Positions 5,246 to 8,539 of a stretch of DNA of 8,539 nucleotides are shown here, piece after piece (the first letter of the stretch is position 1; the number at the start of each line of letters is the position of its first letter). The notes under the pieces were generated by a model that worked only from the letters and a program-made list of their open reading frames with translations, was not told the DNA's origin and did not search any database. The stretch is from DASPJQ01 sp035299065. GTDB taxonomy: Bacteria; Bacteroidota; Bacteroidia; Flavobacteriales_D; UBA2798. Both the position numbers and the translations under genes were made by a program. Location: NCBI GenBank assembly GCA_035299065.1, contig DATGXI010000147.1:1-8539 (forward strand), written 5' to 3'.

Positions 5246-5262
5246 ATTCGTACCTCGGGCGG
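5240..5262 (-). repeat. 23-bp direct repeat, inner copy overlapping tRNA-Leu 3' end
   Basis: This copy is identical to 5055-5077 and overlaps the last 12 bases of the functional tRNA-Leu plus 11 bases downstream of it. If the array arose by site-specific insertion, this would be the reconstituted tRNA end. Confidence 0.85.
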
Positions 5263-5336
5263 GAATCGAACCCGCACGACCGTTTCGGGTCACAGGATTT
5301 TAAGTCCTGCGTGTCTACCAGTTCCACCACCAAGGC
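5251..5336 (-). tRNA. tRNA-Leu (anticodon TAA)
   Basis: This 86-nt class II tRNA reads leucine UUA codons, and UUG by wobble. The acceptor stem GCCTTGG pairs with CCGAGGT, including two G-T wobbles, with discriminator A. The anticodon stem is CAGGA/TCCTG with loop CTTAAAA; the anticodon TAA is the complement of 5300-5302. A long variable arm (GACC/GGTC) identifies the class, and the T-arm is GCGGG-TTCGATT-CCCGC. The 3' CCA is not encoded. Its 3' end is the source of the repeated tRNA-end fragments in the adjacent array. Confidence 0.95.
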
Positions 5337-5347
5337 ATCTTCAATTT

Positions 5348-5355
5348 CAGATTTA
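5348..5355 (-). promoter_or_regulatory. Candidate -7 element of tRNA-Leu
   Basis: The - strand reads TAAATCTG, one mismatch from TAnnTTTG. It ends 11 nt before the mature tRNA-Leu 5' end, exactly the spacing of the better match before tRNA-Gly. No clear -33 TTG is seen. Since a terminator separates the two tRNAs, a separate promoter is expected. Confidence 0.45.
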
Positions 5356-5382
5356 AAATCTTTAATTGAACTATTTATTAAT

Positions 5383-5404
5383 AAAAAACCCTCTTCACAG
5401 AGGG
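5383..5404 (-). terminator. Rho-independent terminator after tRNA-Gly
   Basis: On the - strand, CCCTCT-GTGA-AGAGGG (stem 5389-5394 with 5399-5404) is followed directly by six U residues (the A run at 5383-5388). It begins 8 nt after the tRNA-Gly 3' end and lies between the two tRNA genes, so they are probably separate transcripts. Confidence 0.85.
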
Positions 5405-5411
5405 TCCTTTG

Positions 5412-5484
<73 letters not shown>

Positions 5485-5495
5485 TTATGGGATTG

Positions 5496-5503
5496 CAAAT
5501 GTA
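5496..5503 (-). promoter_or_regulatory. -7 element of the tRNA-Gly promoter
   Basis: The - strand reads TACATTTG, a perfect match to TAnnTTTG, ending 11 nt before the mature tRNA 5' end. Transcription would start a few bases before the tRNA. The upstream sequence is T-rich but has no clear TTG at the -33 position. Confidence 0.6.
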
Positions 5504-5638
5504 AGGAAAAATCGAAAACGCGAAAAAATTTTAATACAACTCAATTAAAACGCTGATTATCAATATGTAAAAAATGAAAAAAAAGATTTTGCACCCTTTT
5601 TACTAAAAACTAAAACGCTTGTTTTCTTATCCTGCGCC

Positions 5639-5669
5639 TTGGAGATTGCTTTTATATCTATGTACCTTG
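5639..5669 (+). promoter_or_regulatory. Candidate promoter for the 5690/6071 gene pair
   Basis: TTG at 5639-5641 lies 21 bases before TACCTTG (5663-5669), an imperfect version of the Bacteroidota -7 box TAnnTTTG. The element ends about 20 nt before the ATG at 5690. The stretch from 5485 to 5638 is AT-rich and I see nothing else in it beyond the divergent tRNA-Gly promoter. Confidence 0.4.
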
Positions 5670-5689
5670 CCACTACCAAAAGATTTTAA

Positions 5690-6067
5690 ATGGATGATAA
5701 CCGTGAACAAATGATGGCGTATTTTTTGGATCTTGTTTATGAAAACGATCCTGAAGAAATTGAAAGCGCAAGAACTGAAGTAACATTGGAACTTGCTATT
5801 CAACTTTCAAAAAAGTATACTGATTTAAATGATTGGAAACATCGCGCAAACATTGTTCAACTTATACAAGACCATTTTGATGATGCATTGTTACCCATAA
5901 TGGAACATGCACTGGGTATACCCGACCTGGGTGATGACACCGGCCCGTCAACCATTGCCATAGCTGTTTGCCACCTTAAAAAAGATTTTAATTATTTTGA
6001 AGCAGTGTTTGGCAGCTACGCTTACGCAAAAAAAAAGGCCTCTGAAATTCTTGGTCGCCCTATTTGA
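5690..6067 (+). CDS. Small cytoplasmic helical protein of unknown function
   Basis: This 125-residue acidic protein has no signal peptide, lipobox or membrane segment, so it should be cytoplasmic. It looks almost entirely alpha-helical. Residues 22-45 (EEIESARTEVTLELAIQLSKKY) and 49-74 (KHRANIVQLIQDHFDDALLPIMEHAL) read like two antiparallel helices of a HEAT-like pair. A GIPDLGDDTGPST loop (76-88) and a C-terminal helix follow. I do not recognise a family; similar short helical proteins include immunity proteins and adaptors, but nothing here decides between them. Its stop lies 3 nt before the ATG of the lipoprotein gene at 6071, so the two are very likely co-transcribed. The start at 5690 fits the promoter spacing; no alternative in-frame start lies close upstream. 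Confidence 0.8.
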   Translation: MDDNREQMMAYFLDLVYENDPEEIESARTEVTLELAIQLSKKYTDLNDWKHRANIVQLIQDHFDDALLPIMEHALGIPDLGDDTGPSTIAIAVCHLKKDFNYFEAVFGSYAYAKKKASEILGRPI

Positions 6068-6070
6068 AAA

Positions 6071-7489
6071 ATGAAGTTCCTTATTCCAATACCATTACTT
6101 TTGATTTTTAGTTGCGGTTCTGAAAAAAAAGAATCGGCAAAAAAACAGGATGATACTATTGCTGTTCCTATTCCTGTTTTCGATTCAATACCCGATTTTA
6201 CAAAATGCTATTGCGGAAAAATTGGAACCTATGAAATTGAAATGTGCCTGAGCAAAGGCGGAAATTTTCTTAGTGGGGTGTATAAATATAAATCGCAAAA
6301 AGAATTTTTAAAACTGGAAGGAGCCATTGACAGTACTGGAAAAATTATATTATCAGAGTATGTCATGTTGAATAATTATGCGGGTAACACAGGGGTATTT
6401 ACTGGTAGAATCAACGCAAGCATATTTCAGGGAGTATGGGTTCAGGGAGAAGGTGGTAAAAAACTTGATTTTGAACTGGAAGAAATAAATGAAAATGAAC
6501 TTTCTTTTAAGGAGGCAGATCCTTCGCAGGTTTACATAAACAAAGGCGCTGGTTCAAAAGAACACCTTGTGCATTACCCGGCACGTCCACATATTGCAAA
6601 AACAATAAATAGCGCAATAGGTGCACAGTTTCCCTTGTCACGCGTTGAGTATTTTATATATGAAAATTATTTGAGTATTGATGTGTATTGGGAAGCATTT
6701 AAATATACCGAACGTTCGGAGCAATTGTTTGACCTGCGAACAGGCATAGGTACACACGGACTTGAAATGTTTGAACCCACCAGGAGAAAAGAATTGCTTG
6801 ATGTTATTTCCGACACGCTGTATGGTATATACGAAAGAGAAATCACCTGTTACGAAAGACCCGAAAAAATTGAATGGCCCGATATCAGGATTGTTTTGAA
6901 ACCCGAGATTATTGAATTTCGCTATACGTACGGGTACATGGAATCGTGTAGGGCACAGGAAGAAGGTTGCTGCAGGCTTACCTGGATTGAACTTGATAAT
7001 TATTTGGCAAAGCATTTAAAAAATGAACCAAAGGATCTAATTACAATTCAGGGTGATTTTAACGGTGATGGGAAACCTGAATTAGCTCATGGTTTTATAT
7101 CGCAGGAAGGATATGGAAGCCCGCAGGATGGCGGAAAAGCCAATGAATATTCAGTTTCATTCTCCGGAAATTTACCCCGCATTAACGACATTGGCTGCTG
7201 TGAGGTTTTTTTGATCAACGAAGGTGATTTAAACAATGATGGTGCCGATGAGATTTCAATTTACCAGGCTCCTCTGAATGGAAGAACATATACCATGGCT
7301 ACGTATTCATTTGCGAATGGTTCATGGAAACAAATACATTTATTTTTAATTCCTACAGCTTTTCTGGAAGGAGATGATTGGGATTTACAGGAAATGGTTT
7401 ACAAACAAAATGGCTCAATTTATTACAAAGAGGTCAATACAAATGCTGCTGCACCAAAATTCAATGTGGTTAAAGTTGAATTAAAATAG
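6071..7489 (+). CDS. Large lipoprotein with N-terminal beta domain and C-terminal EF-hand-like loops
   Basis: This 472-residue predicted lipoprotein has a signal MKFLIPIPLLLIFSC with the lipid cysteine at C15, then a Lys/Glu-rich linker. Residues about 44-137 form a beta-rich domain with alternating strands (IGTYEIEMCL, FLSGVYKYKSQ, LKLEGAID, GVFTGRI, FQGVWVQ). This pattern is common in Bacteroidota lipoproteins of unknown role. The middle (about 150-320) is unfamiliar and has several cysteines (C260, C293, C300, C301). The C-terminal part has two calcium-loop-like motifs, DFNGDGKPE (329-337) and DLNNDGADE (386-394), as in FG-GAP/VCBS proteins. Residues 364-422 resemble residues 87-146 of the lipoprotein at 3631-4200. 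It follows the small cytoplasmic protein gene by 3 nt. The stop codon is TAG. No convincing terminator follows. Function is unknown. Confidence 0.85.
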   Translation: MKFLIPIPLLLIFSCGSEKKESAKKQDDTIAVPIPVFDSIPDFTKCYCGKIGTYEIEMCLSKGGNFLSGVYKYKSQKEFLKLEGAIDSTGKIILSEYVMLNNYAGNTGVFTGRINASIFQGVWVQGEGGKKLDFELEEINENELSFKEADPSQVYINKGAGSKEHLVHYPARPHIAKTINSAIGAQFPLSRVEYFIYENYLSIDVYWEAFKYTERSEQLFDLRTGIGTHGLEMFEPTRRKELLDVISDTLYGIYEREITCYERPEKIEWPDIRIVLKPEIIEFRYTYGYMESCRAQEEGCCRLTWIELDNYLAKHLKNEPKDLITIQGDFNGDGKPELAHGFISQEGYGSPQDGGKANEYSVSFSGNLPRINDIGCCEVFLINEGDLNNDGADEISIYQAPLNGRTYTMATYSFANGSWKQIHLFLIPTAFLEGDDWDLQEMVYKQNGSIYYKEVNTNAAAPKFNVVKVELK

Positions 7490-7639
7490 GGTTTTCTTGC
7501 AGTATTCCTTGCCCTAACCGGTAAAAAAACCATTCAAAAGGCATATTTCGTTATATTTTCCTGTTAAAATCCCATTTTTCGCAGCTTTATTAAATCTTCT
7601 TTATTAATTTTACTCCCCTCAACAAAAAGCACGTTTCGT

Positions 7640-8539
7640 ATGAACAAAATTTTATTGAATTGTACTGCTGCAACGTTTACGGCAGTTTTAATTTCTGCGA
7701 CTGTACACGCACAAACATTTGGCCCTGCGCAAAACAACCCGTTTGGCATTTCAACAACAGGCACCTTTACTTCACCAACTTTTGTTGATTTGGATGGCGA
7801 TGCTGATATGGATATGTTCAGTGGCGATGCTGACGGAAATTTTTATTATTTCGATAATGCAGGTACAGTTGCGTTAGCGGCATTTAATCCGTCAATAATG
7901 AATCCTTTTGGTTTGACTGACATAGGGGATAATTCATATCCTACTTTTGCTGATCTTGACAATGATGGCGATTTGGACTTAATGGCAGGAGAGCAGGGAG
8001 CAGGATTCCATTATTTTGAAAATACCGGAAGTGCAGTTGCTCCGGCATTTGGTGCTGCGCAATTTTGTCCATTTGGTTTAACATCGCTACCAACCATTAA
8101 CAGCACGGTTGATTTGGCTGATTTGGATAATGACGGTGACCAGGATATGATTGCAGGAGAAATTATTGGTAATTTATATTATTTTGAAAATACAGGAACG
8201 GCAACTGTTCCTTCGTTCACATCCCCGGTAACAAATCCGTTCGGCATATCGCCCACAGGTGGAAATTTAACACCTTCGTTCACTGACCTTGATGGCGATG
8301 GTGATTTTGATATTCTTACAGGCGAAACATTGAGTGATTTTTATTATTTTGAAAACACCGGTACGGTTAGCGCTGCCTCCTATGCAAGTTCAACAATGAA
8401 TCCATTTTCACTTACAGCTATTGGAAGTTATTCAACCACTACACTTGCTGACATGAACAACGATGGGTTAATTGATTTGATGAGTGGCGAAGCCTCAAAC
8501 GGTTTTTATTATTTTGAACAAACAAATTGTACTCCTCCT
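7640..8539 (+). CDS. Secreted FG-GAP/VCBS-like repeat protein (3' end outside window)
   Basis: A frame of exactly 300 codons runs from the ATG at 7640 to the window edge without a stop. It starts with a Sec signal peptide (MNKILLNCTAATFTAVLISA, cleavage likely after VHA at residue 24). Five tandem repeats follow, with the calcium-loop aspartates starting at residues 50, 105, 161, 216 and 271. A typical repeat reads NPFG, ~13 variable residues, F-DLDNDGDLDLMAGE, then FYYFENTG. Such loops bind calcium and usually build a beta-propeller, and the proteins are often large, extracellular and T9SS-exported with a C-terminal sorting domain. That tail would lie outside the window. A CxPP segment at the very end (residues 297-300) suggests the repeats are ending. 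The 150 nt upstream are AT-rich, with only weak -7-like matches. The fifth repeat has D-N-N-D-G in place of DLDNDGD. Confidence 0.9.
   Translation, partial: MNKILLNCTAATFTAVLISATVHAQTFGPAQNNPFGISTTGTFTSPTFVDLDGDADMDMFSGDADGNFYYFDNAGTVALAAFNPSIMNPFGLTDIGDNSYPTFADLDNDGDLDLMAGEQGAGFHYFENTGSAVAPAFGAAQFCPFGLTSLPTINSTVDLADLDNDGDQDMIAGEIIGNLYYFENTGTATVPSFTSPVTNPFGISPTGGNLTPSFTDLDGDGDFDILTGETLSDFYYFENTGTVSAASYASSTMNPFSLTAIGSYSTTTLADMNNDGLIDLMSGEASNGFYYFEQTNCTPP
7736..8539 (+). repeat. Tandem coding repeat, about 165-168 bp period
   Basis: Five in-frame repeats give 55-56 residues per unit. They are diverged at DNA level, but the TTTTATTATTTTGAAAA stretch encoding FYYFEN recurs with few changes. The pattern suggests older internal duplication rather than recent slippage. 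Confidence 0.75.

Noticed and set aside
4969..5262. CRISPR array
   Set aside because: The units are long, few and tRNA-derived, and the intervening sequences are self-complementary palindromes of very unequal length, not spacers. No cas gene is visible.
7487..7516. Hairpin TAGGG/CCCTA after the 472-residue lipoprotein as a terminator
   Set aside because: It has only five pairs with a 20-nt loop, and an A-rich rather than T-rich sequence follows.
7564..7764. A 66-codon - strand open frame
   Set aside because: It overlaps the start and signal peptide of the clear + strand repeat protein and has no recognisable features.

Overview
The window looks like a chromosome segment from a Bacteroidota (Flavobacteriales-like) bacterium. 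The evidence is a secreted protein with a C-terminal type IX secretion (T9SS) sorting domain, several Bacteroidota-style -7 boxes (TAnnTTTG), no obvious Shine-Dalgarno sequences, and many small lipoproteins and exported proteins. The species cannot be named from the sequence alone.

Layout. Bases 1-552 hold the 3' end of mutS. It is followed after 4 nt by an exported protein with an NADase-type glycan-binding (discoidin-like) domain. A shared hairpin terminator (1173-1220) separates this gene from a convergent T9SS-cargo gene on the - strand (1222-2124). Bases 2240-2545 hold a small - strand gene broken by an in-frame TGA. Next comes an AT-rich, tightly packed - strand operon of four exported proteins, transcribed from 4806 to 2575: an OmpA-like C-terminal-domain protein, a lipoprotein with an EF-hand-like loop, a periplasmic protein of unknown function, and a MORN-like lipoprotein. 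Their junctions are 0, 4 and 14 nt.

Bases 4849-5250 carry no credible protein gene but are highly structured. They hold a degenerate tRNA 3' end, two 57-bp repeat units (53/57 identical), and perfect or near-perfect palindromes between them. One is an 18-bp hairpin; another is a 128-nt segment that can fold as a four-way junction with a 21-bp perfect arm. The array abuts tRNA-Leu(TAA), and each unit begins with a copy of that tRNA's 3' end. A third, partly decayed copy of the unit core lies at 2307-2338, so copies in the same orientation bracket the AT-rich operon. This is the most unusual part of the window. My inference is a tRNA-anchored repeat or mobile-element system, or the scar of one.

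Bases 5251-5484 hold tRNA-Leu(TAA) and tRNA-Gly(GCC) on the - strand, separated by a terminator. Each has a -7-like box exactly 11 nt before the mature 5' end. On the + strand, a promoter leads into a two-gene unit: a small cytoplasmic helical protein of unknown function and a 472-residue lipoprotein. The C-terminal region of that lipoprotein resembles the EF-hand-like lipoprotein of the - strand operon. The window ends inside a secreted protein (7640 to the edge) made of five FG-GAP/VCBS-like calcium-loop repeats of 55-56 residues.
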